64,000 bases of DNA from Candidatus Phytoplasma tritici (GTDB lineage: Bacteria; Bacillota_I; Bacilli_A; Acholeplasmatales; Acholeplasmataceae), in NCBI RefSeq assembly GCF_000495255.1, contig NZ_AVAO01000001.1, forward strand, positions 1 to 64,000. Reading direction: 5' to 3'. Numbering within the stretch: position 1 is the first letter of the stretch; each line of letters begins with the position of its first letter. Of this stretch, positions 1 to 6,831 are shown piece by piece. A program made the position numbers and the translations under genes. The notes under the pieces are model-generated. The model saw only the letters and a list, made by a program, of their open reading frames with translations. It did not search any database and was not told the origin of the DNA.

Positions 1-54
1 TATTATTTTTTCTATTATTTTCATGATTTAAATATCGTTTCCTTTTTTTATATC

Positions 55-93
55 ATATATATAATCATTATAACTTTAAATGATTATATATAT
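55..93. repeat. AT-rich perfect inverted repeat
   Basis: Two 15-base arms at 55-69 and 79-93 are perfect reverse complements, with a 9-base loop. There is no T-run suited to a clear terminator and no neighbouring gene, so the role is unknown. A short G/C patch follows (about 105-125), unusual in this AT-rich surrounding. Confidence 0.6.
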
Positions 94-187
94 TTAAAAA
101 AAGGGGTCGCGCGCAACTGGGGGATTTTTATTTTTCTTCTTCTTTTGTTTGTTTTTGCTTATAATTGTTGTTAGCTCGAGGTGTTCC

Positions 188-206
188 AAAAGTTTAGACA
201 CTTTTT
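188..206. repeat. Left copy of 19-bp island-flanking inverted repeat
   Basis: The 19 bases here are the exact reverse complement of 3684-3702. The core is GTTTAGACAC. The two copies enclose the block holding the broken sigma factor, ssb and effector genes. Each copy is itself a small hairpin (AAAAGT/ACTTTT). They could be ends of an insertion element or of a PMU remnant; no transposase gene remains between them. Confidence 0.55.
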
Positions 207-269
207 GCTTTTTAAAAATTCTTTAAGACTAACTTAATAGTTAGTCTTTTTTTCTTTTCTAAGGCTAAA

Positions 270-956
270 AAAAATAATTTCCTATCTTTTCTAAAAAAAC
301 ATTTTTTAGAAAGGAATCAAACGTTAAGACAAAAATTATTTAAAGATTTTTTAAAAAATAAAAAGAATTTAGAAATTCGTAATTAATTAATCGAACTTCA
401 TTTGCCTTTAGTAAAAAAACTAGCTTATCATTTTAAATATTACCCTAAAGTTTTAACTAAAGAGGATTTATATCAAGAAGGGATTTTAGGATTAATCAAA
501 GCCCTAAATAATTACCAAGATTTAGGTTATGACTTTGTTACTTATGCAACTCCAAAAATAAAATTTGCAATCAATGAACTAATAAGAAAAAGCCATTCAC
601 CTTCAATCCCACAAAAAACAACTAAACCAAACAATATCAGTTTTAAAGAAGAACAATACATACAACCTAATTGGTATAAAATCCTTAATCCGCATCAATT
701 ATGGCTAAAACAAGTAAAACATGAATTATTAATAAAAAAAACTAAAACTAAACTAAGTAAAAATGAATTCAATGTTATTTGTTTAAGTTTTGGTATCTCG
801 CTAGAAAACAACAACGAACCCAATCAACAACCCCTAACCAATCATGTAATCGCCCAAGAACTTAATTTAAAACTCTCACAAATTGAAGATTTAAAAGATA
901 ATGCAATTAGAAAACTAAACCCAAATTATAAAAATAAGGAGAATAAAGAATGTTAA
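270..956 (+). pseudogene. Sigma-70 family factor (FliA/RpoF-like, PMU type), interrupted by a stop
   Basis: The frame encodes a sigma region 2-like segment (LPLVKKLAYHF, then EDLYQEGILGLIKAL and YATPKIKFAINELIR) followed by a divergent C-terminal half. That is the pattern of the rpoF/fliA-type sigma genes carried by phytoplasma PMUs. The same frame stays open upstream to about 216 and reads ...NKKNLEIRN, but a TAA at 384-386 interrupts it directly before LIELHLPLVKK. The piece after the stop could begin at a TTG (402) but would lack the N-terminal part. The end overlaps the ssb relic start (950) by seven bases, as expected for a former operon. I infer a nonsense-inactivated gene; a sequencing error at 384 is the alternative. 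Confidence 0.72.
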
Positions 957-1247
957 ATAAAGTCCAACTAATTGGAAATATTACCCACGACCTAGAACAA
1001 CAATATATTAATAGCAATAACGAACAAATTCCTAAAATAGATTTCAATTTAGCAATTAATAACAAAGATAAAACCCAATTCATCCCTTGTGTCGATTTTC
1101 GAACACAAGCTGAAAACATGAATACAATATTTAAATAAAGGTTCAAAAATATATGCAGAAGGCGCATTATCCATCCAAAAATATACCAAAAACGAAGGCC
1201 AAACACGAACCACACCCCAAGTAATTATCCAAAACGTCATCTTTTAG
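950..1247 (+). pseudogene. ssb: Single-stranded DNA-binding protein, frameshifted relic
   Basis: The start encodes MLNKVQLIGNITHDLE, the usual opening of the SSB OB-fold, followed by FNLAINNKD and VDFRTQAENM. After about 1120 the frame breaks; reading continues in another frame as YLNKGSKIYAEGALSIQKYT and TTPQVIIQNVIF, which is the conserved second half of SSB. That frame then stops at 1245-1247, where LDNK would be expected in another frame, so at least two indels occurred. It directly follows and overlaps the sigma-factor relic. SSB genes are common PMU cargo; this copy cannot make a full OB fold. Confidence in identity is high and in inactivity moderate to high. Confidence 0.78.
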
Positions 1248-1277
1248 ATAACAAAACCAAATAATATTTACAAAATT

Positions 1278-1302
1278 AAGCCCCCAAAAGGGACTTTTTT
1301 TA
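1278..1302 (+). terminator. Possible weak terminator after ssb relic
   Basis: A C-rich run (1281-1285) and a G-rich run (1290-1292) can form a short imperfect stem followed by seven Ts. It sits just downstream of the ssb relic, where an operon end would be expected. Confidence 0.35.
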
Positions 1303-1311
1303 TAAACAAAT

Positions 1312-1437
1312 AGACGGCTTTTGTTTTTGGGAAAAAATAAACAAAAATTATTTATAAAGTAAAAAAAACTTAAAAAACTTCAAATTATTAAAATTATTAA
1401 TGTTATAATATAAGTGATAATAAAAAGATTTTTCTTA
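1312..1437 (+). repeat. 126-bp dispersed repeat, copy 1
   Basis: This segment is closely similar along its length to 44971-45096, beginning with AGACGGCTTTT and running past a TATAAT box. In the other copy the first bases form the 3' arm and T-run of a terminator; here the 5' arm is missing. It therefore appears to be a mobile-unit joint (terminator end plus promoter) carried to two places 43 kb apart. Confidence 0.7.
1401..1409 (+). promoter_or_regulatory. Extended -10 promoter, small-membrane-protein module 1
   Basis: TG-T-TATAAT (TATAAT at 1404-1409) is an extended -10 element. No good -35 box is visible at the proper distance. It lies about 55 bases upstream of the ribosome-binding site of the frameshifted small basic protein at 1463. 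The same box occurs in the repeat copy near 45063. Confidence 0.5.
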
Positions 1438-1462
1438 TTAAATAATAAAAAAGGAGATTAAA

Positions 1463-1626
1463 ATGGCGAGAAATTACAGACGTTCTTATTTCAGTAAAAA
1501 ATCTTTTAGAAGAAATAAATTAACTTTAGGCAGTTTTTTACATATTGGATTTTACCTACATTAGGCATTGTTATTCCTTTGATTGTTTATTTTGCTTCAA
1601 AAGGTTATTTATCAATAGCTAAATAA
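1463..1626 (+). pseudogene. Small basic single-TM protein (MARNYRR family), frameshifted copy
   Basis: An AAGGAG site precedes the ATG. The frame opens MARNYRRSYFSKKSFRR and reaches GSF, then loses one T in a T-run near 1536 and runs into a stop. The other frame continues with the hydrophobic part (PTLGIVIPLIVYFASKGYL) to the stop at 1624-1626. The intact relative at 4213 shows the expected 54-residue product. The broken copy at 40848 also lacks a T at the equivalent run, so two of the three copies share the same type of lesion. No known function. Confidence 0.75.
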
Positions 1627-1644
1627 TAAAAAGGAGTATAAAAA

Positions 1645-1851
1645 ATGACTTTAAAGGAGTTCAAACAAAACTAGCTAAAATTCCACCCAGAAAACAAAAT
1701 CTCCCAATTAGAACAAGAATTAGTAACTTTAAACCAACCGCCTGACAAATACGAACAAACCCCAAAAGGTAAAAATCAAGAAATCATTGATATTAAAAAT
1801 AATCTTAAAACTCTTCAATCTCAAGAAGAAATTTTAAGAAAAAGTCGATAA
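1645..1851 (+). pseudogene. Small coiled-coil-like protein remnant
   Basis: Starts MTLKEFKQN, meets TAG at 1672-1674, then remains open as KISQLEQELVTLNQ ... LKTLQSQEEILRKSR to 1851. The first residues resemble the start of the 37-residue MTLRQV protein at 4413, the next gene of the module there, but the rest is different: charged, glutamine-rich and likely helical. It may be a fusion of two genes by deletion. I do not recognise the family. Confidence 0.5.
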
Positions 1852-1933
1852 ATTAATTTCTTGGTTTACAAGAAGGTTTTAATGCAAATTAAAAAAGTCA
1901 AATGTGTTAAAATGTTTGTATATTCAAAATTAA

Positions 1934-2618
1934 ACCGAGTTAGGGATACTTCTTTTTTTAATTATCGGTTGGATTGTGTTAACCGAAACGGGAATCATTA
2001 AGTTACCGAAAGAAGAGATTCTTAGTTTAAATGAAACTAAATCTGAAAACATTGAAGAATGGTATGATGATGATAAATGTACAATGATTAAAGCCAAATA
2101 TACTTTTGATGGGCCTTGATGGCATCGGTTATTATCAACAACAAAATCAAGACAAAAAAGGCAGTTTTAATGATATTTTAACCATTCAACGCCACCTCCA
2201 AACCCAAAAAGGACCCTCTAACTTAATTTGTTACATTAAAGATAGTCATCCTTTCGACCTTTGGAATAAAAGAGGGTTAACTTATGATCGCACTACTTTA
2301 AACAGATTCAATTCTGCTTCTTTCGATACCAAAGATTATATTTATTTATGGCGTTATATAAATTTCGAACAGCAAAAACACAAAGGCCCAGGTCTTAACT
2401 ATTTAATCCTTAAATACAAAGGCCCTAAACACTTCTTAGATGACGACAAAGACTATTACCTTGGCAGTGCTTTCGTTCACAATGATAACTTCAAATTAAC
2501 CCGTTCCCATCTTCACTTCAACCCTGTCCGTAAAACTTTATCTCTTTATCAAAATAAACACAACTATGATAAAGCCCAAAAAGACGAAAATAATAAAAGA
2601 ACCAGATCTGACTGGTGA
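1934..2618 (+). pseudogene. Hypothetical membrane-anchored protein, frameshifted near 2110
   Basis: The first part (about 1937-2110) encodes a hydrophobic segment (LIIGWIVLTETGII) and an acidic stretch ending KAKYTFDG. It then hits TGA, and the 170-codon frame that starts around 2109 continues with LDGIGYYQQQNQD. A near-duplicate GATGGG/GATGGC at the joint suggests slippage. The C-terminal 165 residues contain many aromatic, Asp and Lys residues, no further membrane segment and no motif I recognise. It sits between PMU relics and the effector gene. The ORF from 2109 is long enough to be expressed alone, but no ribosome-binding site precedes it. Confidence 0.5.
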
Positions 2619-2681
2619 TAAAATTTAACAATTTTAAATATGTTAAAATTAAAATAATAAAAATTAAAGGAGATTTGATTA

Positions 2682-3020
2682 ATGTTTAAATTACAAAAAC
2701 AATTTAAAATAATAAGTATTTTTTTATTTGTTTTCTTGGGATTATTTTTAATTAATAATAATGTTCATCAAGTAATAGCTACGCCTAAAAAAAATCATGA
2801 AAAAGATATAATTTCATCAAAAGAAGAATCTAAAAAAGATATAAAAAATTTTTATGAATTATATAATACTCTTGAAAATTATTCAGAAGAAGAAAGAAAT
2901 AAAATTATTCAAATGTTATCAAACCCAGAAATAACAAAAATATTAGAAGAAAAAACTAAAGAAATCAAAAATCAGGAAAAAGGTTCTTCTTCAAAAAATC
3001 CCAATAAGAAAAAAAAATAA
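2682..3020 (+). CDS. Putative secreted effector with SVM-type signal peptide
   Basis: 112 residues. The N-terminus (MFKLQKQFK, then a strongly hydrophobic stretch, then LINNNVHQVIA) is the signal peptide shared by secreted phytoplasma SVM/SAP proteins such as TENGU, SAP11 and SAP54; cleavage is likely after IA near residue 33. The mature part is about 79 residues, highly charged and predicted helical (NFYELYNTLENYSEEERNK; EKTKEIKNQ), with a lysine-rich tail that might serve as a nuclear localisation signal in the host. An AAAGGAG site lies 10 bases before ATG and a strong terminator follows at 3048, so it is monocistronic. Sec-dependent export through the single membrane places it in host cytoplasm. 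I do not recognise it as a named effector; the plant target is unknown. Confidence 0.82.
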   Translation: MFKLQKQFKIISIFLFVFLGLFLINNNVHQVIATPKKNHEKDIISSKEESKKDIKNFYELYNTLENYSEEERNKIIQMLSNPEITKILEEKTKEIKNQEKGSSSKNPNKKKK

Positions 3021-3047
3021 TTTATATATAAAATTTTATTATTTATA

Positions 3048-3073
3048 AAGACCCTTCACAGGGTCTTTTTTTA
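3048..3073 (+). terminator. Rho-independent terminator of the effector gene
   Basis: AAAGACCCT and AGGGTCTTT form a nine-base-pair stem with a four-base loop, followed by a T-run. It lies 28 bases after the effector stop codon. Confidence 0.9.
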
Positions 3074-3083
3074 TTTAACAACA

Positions 3084-3540
3084 CATAAACCTTGGAAAGG
3101 AAACAAAAACTATAATGAAAAAACTTTTAATCTTTACATAGTAATTTCATCTTTTTTCATCATTATTTTATTTTCATTTATTCCAATTATAACCATTTAT
3201 TATGTCATTAAATTATATCTTTTCACTGTCAAACTAAGTATTCACCGATTAAAACAAGGAATAGTGGTTCAATTTTATCAACATTTAACCACGAAGCAAC
3301 CCAATCATCATGTGGCATTTCATTAATACTTAGTTAACTAAGTTAAATCATAGTCTTCATAAGATAAGTAGTGATTTCTTTACTTATCGAAATCAATGGT
3401 TAAACTTAGGTTTATTAATAATTATTTTATTATTTCTTCTTCATTTATTATATTTACTTGATTTTATCTTTAAATGTCTTTATCATATAATTAAATTTAT
3501 TTGTTATTTAGGAAAATATCTTTTATTATTATTAAATTAA
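3084..3540 (+). pseudogene. Polytopic membrane protein relic
   Basis: An open frame without a usual start (about 3084-3326) encodes KTFNLYIVISSFFIIIL and further hydrophobic residues, then ends with HHVAFH and TAA. An alternative frame at the same place reads NHEATQSSCGISLIL, so an indel is likely. A second piece (about 3342-3540) encodes NQWLNLGLLIIILLFLLHLL and another hydrophobic stretch before its stop. Together they look like one membrane protein broken in two or more places. No function can be assigned. Confidence 0.5.
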
Positions 3541-3646
3541 AGAAAATATTTAAGAAAGAATGATCATTATGATGCGCTGTTGCGTTTTTAGACAACTTTT
3601 GTCTCTAAAATTATTCTTTAAGACTTTAAAATTAATAGATAATTTC

Positions 3647-3731
3647 ATATCTTTTCAAACTAAAGAAATATTGTTTTCATTCAAAAAAGTGTCTAAACTT
3701 TTTTTGATAATTCTTTAGTTTCAAAAGATAT
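3647..3731. repeat. Large nested hairpin
   Basis: Arms 3647-3667 and 3711-3731 (21 bases) are reverse complements with one mismatch. Inside the loop, 3683-3690 and 3697-3704 form a second perfect stem, and the loop also holds the 19-bp repeat matching 188-206. It resembles an element end or att-like structure rather than a simple terminator. Confidence 0.6.
3684..3702. repeat. Right copy of 19-bp island-flanking inverted repeat
   Basis: Exact reverse complement of 188-206, embedded in the loop of the nested hairpin. See the left copy for the enclosed block. Confidence 0.55.
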
Positions 3732-3906
3732 TTTTTTTAAATATTTTACCCTTACACTATCTAGTTAGATAAAAAAAGTTAAAATTCCGTTAAGAAAATG
3801 AAAATATAATTATTTTTTTACGTAATTATGTTATTTTGGTCAAAAAAATGTGCAAAAAGGTAACCTCTTTTTCAATGCTAAACATTAAAATAAATTAAAA
3901 AATAAT

Positions 3907-4091
3907 TTATATAAGATTTTGGGAATATTGATAAGTCTTATCAAATCTTGATGGCTCTAATTTAATATAGTGTATACCTAATTCATTACATAAAGCTTTA
4001 ATTAAAAAACTTTTTCCTGTTCTTGGGGGTCCGTACAGTAAATAACCTCTAGGGATTAATTTATCAAAATTAACCATATCAAAATTATCAT
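3907..4091 (-). pseudogene. AAA+ ATPase fragment, FtsH/HflB-like
   Basis: Read on the minus strand it encodes LIPRGYLLYGPPRTGKSFLI, a Walker A P-loop preceded by the usual P-x-G-hydrophobic lead-in of FtsH-type AAA+ domains, then ALCNELGIHYIKLEPSRF. It stops before any Walker B or sensor motif, so it cannot be a working ATPase. Its upstream end is artificial: from 4092 onward the sequence is the end of a different gene (see the coiled-coil relic at 40267), so the apparent N-terminal 15 residues are antisense to that. PMUs commonly carry hflB-like genes. A truncated remnant left by recombination is the best reading. Confidence 0.72.
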
Positions 4092-4127
4092 CTTGAATTA
4101 TGTAGGCGATTAAAGAACCATTAAAAA

Positions 4128-4156
4128 AAAATACCAACTTTTAAGTTGGTTTCCTT
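4128..4156 (+). terminator. Terminator-like hairpin preceding module 2
   Basis: ACCAACTT and AAGTTGGT form an eight-base-pair stem preceded by a run of A and followed by a T-rich tract, so it may work on both strands. The same hairpin is at 40757-40786, after the end of the coiled-coil gene relic. Confidence 0.65.
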
Positions 4157-4212
4157 ATTGTTTCTAAATCTTTTTCTTATTAGATTTATAAAAATAAAAA
4201 AAGGAGATTAAA

Positions 4213-4377
4213 ATGGCCAAAAATTACAGACGTTCTTATTTCAGTAAAAAATCTTTTAGAAGAAATAAATTAACTTTAGGCAGTTTTTTTACGTATTGGA
4301 TTTTACCTACTTTAGGTATTGTTATACCTTTTTTGCTTTATTTTGCTTCAAAAGGTTATTTGAGTTTATCTAAGTAA
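4213..4377 (+). CDS. Small basic single-TM protein (MARNYRR family), intact copy
   Basis: 54 residues, starting at ATG 4213 with AAGGAGATTAAA just upstream. The N-terminal 23 residues are very basic and aromatic (AKNYRRSYFSKKSFRRNK). The rest is a hydrophobic segment with prolines (ILPTLGIVIPFLLYFASKGYL), so a single membrane helix with a positively charged, probably cytoplasmic head is expected. Two frameshifted copies exist at 1463 and 40848. It opens the series of membrane genes running to 7629. The small size, basic head and location in a mobile block suggest a DNA- or membrane-associated element protein or a virion-like small protein, but I do not recognise the family. Confidence 0.72.
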   Translation: MAKNYRRSYFSKKSFRRNKLTLGSFFTYWILPTLGIVIPFLLYFASKGYLSLSK

Positions 4378-4412
4378 TTAGTATAAGCATAAAAAGAAAG
4401 GATTATAATAAA

Positions 4413-4526
4413 ATGACTTTAAGACAAGTTTTAACACTTATTGCTCTTAGTGGTATATTTATTTTTGTTTTATATAAGTTTGGTATTATTGTTCCTGATT
4501 CAACTAAAATTACATGGATTAAATAA
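4413..4526 (+). CDS. 37-residue single-TM peptide (MTLRQV family)
   Basis: Starts at ATG 4413 after AAGAAAGGA. MTLRQVLTLIALSG is followed by IFIFVLYKFGIIVPDSTKI and ends WIK: one hydrophobic helix with a short polar tail. A near-identical intact copy lies at 41039 in the second island, again directly downstream of the basic MARNYRR gene, so the pair travels together. Its stop codon is part of a perfect 30-bp palindrome. Conservation of both copies as open frames in otherwise decayed surroundings argues it is a real gene. Function unknown. Confidence 0.7.
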   Translation: MTLRQVLTLIALSGIFIFVLYKFGIIVPDSTKITWIK

Positions 4527-4553
4527 TGAGTGCTTTTTAAAAAGCACTCATTA
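4524..4553. repeat. Perfect 30-bp palindrome at the end of the MTLRQV gene
   Basis: Arms 4524-4538 and 4539-4553 are perfect complements with no spacer, and the left arm contains the stop codon. No T-run follows on the plus strand, so it is not a classical terminator; it may act in mRNA processing or be a protein-binding or replication site. An identical copy is at 41150-41179. Confidence 0.75.
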
Positions 4554-4602
4554 AAGTATAATATATGAATAAATTAAGTTAAAATTAAGGAGTTTTTTAA
4601 AA

Positions 4603-4935
4603 ATGGATAAACAACAAAAAATAAAGAAAGAATTTTACGAACATTGTCAATGTTGTGGAAGTGATTTGGGAATGAATATAAATGATGTTGATTTGGATTT
4701 ATTTGGTGTAATTATGGTTTTAATGATTTTAATTAGTTTTGGAATTTTTGTATTATTTGGTTTTTTAAGTTTATTTTCATTTTTTCAAATTAATCATGAA
4801 ATTTTTACAACCCTTATTTATATTTTTTTTATTGGTTTTTTTTCATTTTGTTTAATAGCTCACTTTATGCCTAATTTACTTTTTAAAAAAGTAAATTATG
4901 AAAAGGTTGAAAAAATAATAAATAAAAATTATTAA
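4603..4935 (+). CDS. Membrane protein with N-terminal cysteine cluster
   Basis: 110 residues, with AAGGAG 11 bases before the start. Residues 15-18 read CQCC (CxCC), possibly half of a metal-binding ribbon. Two strongly hydrophobic segments follow (about 36-62 and 70-92), then a charged tail KKVNYEKVEKI. In the second island this gene has been deleted except for its last dozen codons (41207-41245), which confirms that the two modules derive from a common ancestor. It lies 14 bases before the DUF2963 gene and is probably cotranscribed with it. No known function. Confidence 0.72.
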   Translation: MDKQQKIKKEFYEHCQCCGSDLGMNINDVDLDLFGVIMVLMILISFGIFVLFGFLSLFSFFQINHEIFTTLIYIFFIGFFSFCLIAHFMPNLLFKKVNYEKVEKIINKNY

Positions 4936-4949
4936 TAAAATTGAATTAG

Positions 4950-5498
4950 ATGAAAAAAAATAATTTATTTGATAATTTTATTTCTTTATTGATTGGTATA
5001 ATTATTGGTATATTTTTATATATTAATTTTTTTATCAAAGATAATAAAGATTTAGACATAACTCAAAAAGATGATAAAACAGTATTAAGAAAACAACATC
5101 AAACTCCATCACTTAAATATCCTCCAATAACTGTTTATAAACCTGATGGTAAAACAATTAATTATATTGAAGAATATAATAAAGACACAGGTAATTTAAT
5201 CAAAAAAACATATTATAAAATCGATGGTAAGACAATTAATTGTATTGAGGAATATAACAAAGACACAGGTAAAAGAATTAAATTAACTTATTATCAAATT
5301 GATGGTAAAACAATTGATTATATTAATGATTATGATTTACAAACAGGTAATAAAATTAAAGAAACTCATTATAAATCTTATAGTAAAATAATTGATTATA
5401 TTGAGGAGTATAACTCTGGTGATAAAATTATTAAAGAAACTTATTACAATCCAGATGGAACTATTAAAGAAATAAAAACTTATCCATATAATGTATAA
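4950..5498 (+). CDS. DUF2963 repeat protein, membrane-anchored
   Basis: 182 residues. Residues 8-29 form one transmembrane anchor (LLIGIIIGIFLYINFF); the rest is a chain of repeats of about 22 residues with the pattern Y-x-x-DGKTI-x-YIEEYNKDTG-x-x-IK, ending in YYNPDGTIKEI. This is the DUF2963 repeat found almost only in phytoplasmas. Four to five repeats are visible, with one degenerate (KSYSKIIDYIEEYNSG). Repeats of this type look like beta-hairpin repeats and could form an extended scaffold on one face of the membrane; that is inference. A shorter paralogue with about three repeats lies at 41277. Repeat number probably changes by recombination. Confidence 0.85.
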   Translation: MKKNNLFDNFISLLIGIIIGIFLYINFFIKDNKDLDITQKDDKTVLRKQHQTPSLKYPPITVYKPDGKTINYIEEYNKDTGNLIKKTYYKIDGKTINCIEEYNKDTGKRIKLTYYQIDGKTIDYINDYDLQTGNKIKETHYKSYSKIIDYIEEYNSGDKIIKETYYNPDGTIKEIKTYPYNV

Positions 5499-5586
5499 GC
5501 AAAGAAAAAATATATTAATTATTTTGGTTATTTTTTAAATAATAAAGAAATTAAAAAAGTAATAATTTTATAGAAAGGAATAATTG

Positions 5587-6048
5587 ATGGATATACAACA
5601 AACAATTATTAATATTGTTGAATCTAAATCATTTATATCTTTAATTTCAATATTTTTAGGTATTTTTTCATATTGGTTTTATTTATATATCAAAGAATTA
5701 AAAAGTAAATATGATTTTAGTGATGAATTACGTGAAGTAGTTAATCAATATATTAAAAAAGGTAAAATGAATTTGAGTGAATATGGAGCCTTAATTAGAT
5801 TAATGGCACATATGGGGAATTACTTAGGTATATATAGAAAACATGTTGAAACAATGATTAAAGAATTTGGAGAAAATGGTGGTCTTAATTTTTCTGAAGG
5901 TATTTTTGATGAAAAAGAAAAAAAAGAAAACAATAATAATGATTTAGATGAATTGTTAAAAGAAAATTTAGAATTAAAAAAACAATTAAATAATACAAAA
6001 AATCCTTTAATAGTAGAATCTATTGATGATAATGAAAATGATTTTTAG
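5587..6048 (+). CDS. Single-TM protein with helical charged tail
   Basis: 153 residues from ATG 5587, chosen over the TTG at 5584 because GAAAGGA lies at the proper distance. One hydrophobic segment at about 15-34 (FISLISIFLGIFSYWFYLYI) is followed by a helical region (YDFSDELREVVNQYIKKG, YGALIRLMAHMGNYLGIYRKHVE) and an acidic, asparagine-rich coiled-coil-like end (LLKENLELKKQLNN). No domain is recognised. Its last codons overlap the next membrane gene, so the two are translationally coupled and probably act together. Confidence 0.7.
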   Translation: MDIQQTIINIVESKSFISLISIFLGIFSYWFYLYIKELKSKYDFSDELREVVNQYIKKGKMNLSEYGALIRLMAHMGNYLGIYRKHVETMIKEFGENGGLNFSEGIFDEKEKKENNNNDLDELLKENLELKKQLNNTKNPLIVESIDDNENDF

Positions 6049-6646
6049 TTTTAATTTTTTAAAATATTTAATTTCCTTTGATTTTAAAGATTTTTTTTAT
6101 TTATTATATAGTATTTTTTATAGTATTTTTTTTACTAAATCATCTTATTTGTTTGGTTTTAATGTTGGTTGGAATAATAATTTTTTAATTATTTTTAATA
6201 TGATAAAAACAGTAATTGTTTTTATATGGGAAAAATTAATAATTTTAATTTATCCTTTAAAATTATTTAGTTCATTGTTTGATTTTTTAATGCAAATATT
6301 AAAAATTTTTATTGATGTTTTTTATACTATTATAGGTTATATTAAAAGTTCTGTAACAAGTCTTACAGGTCAAAAATTAATGGACCCTAATGAAAGTATG
6401 TGGGAAAAAATAAAAGAAATAGCAAAGATGATTTTTAGTGTTGCTGTTGGTGGTTCTGTTATTTATTTTTTGAAAGAAGTTAATAATTTTCTTTTAAATT
6501 CTTTCATTAAAATAGGTGATTTGTTATTTAAAATTCTTTTAAGAATATTAGATATTATTGTAATTGTTTTAAAATTCTTTTTATTTGTATTGAAAAAAGT
6601 TATAATATTATTGAGTTTTGTTTTATCATTTTTCATTAATTTATAA
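6026..6646 (+). CDS. Polytopic membrane protein
   Basis: About 206 residues, with five or six strongly hydrophobic segments rich in Phe, Ile and Leu, and a central polar loop (SSVTSLTGQKLMDPNESMWEKIKEI). Starts at 6026, 6032 and 6038 are all possible within the end of the preceding gene; none has its own clear ribosome-binding site, in keeping with coupling. No family is recognised. It resembles the hydrophobic inner-membrane components of secretion or phage-export systems only in general composition. Confidence 0.65.
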   Translation: MIMKMIFSFNFLKYLISFDFKDFFYLLYSIFYSIFFTKSSYLFGFNVGWNNNFLIIFNMIKTVIVFIWEKLIILIYPLKLFSSLFDFLMQILKIFIDVFYTIIGYIKSSVTSLTGQKLMDPNESMWEKIKEIAKMIFSVAVGGSVIYFLKEVNNFLLNSFIKIGDLLFKILLRILDIIVIVLKFFLFVLKKVIILLSFVLSFFINL

Positions 6647-6831
6647 TAGTTGATATATTTAAAATAATTTATAAAGATAATGGGGATTAATTGTGAAATT
6701 ATCAACTTAATTTTTTAGTCTTCAAAGCCATTTTTAAAATAAAAAGTTGTTTTAGAAAACAGAACAGTTTAATTTATCAATTTCATTTTATTATTATATA
6801 TAGATATTAAATAAAAAGGGGGAAATTATTT

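Noticed and set aside
907-1240. Minus-strand open frames of 102 and 63 codons
   Set aside because: They are antisense to the ssb relic, which has clear homology on the plus strand.
3907-4137. Complete small AAA+ protein of 76 residues
   Set aside because: Its first 15 codons are antisense to a gene end shared with 40727-40753 and it lacks Walker B, so it is a recombination fragment.
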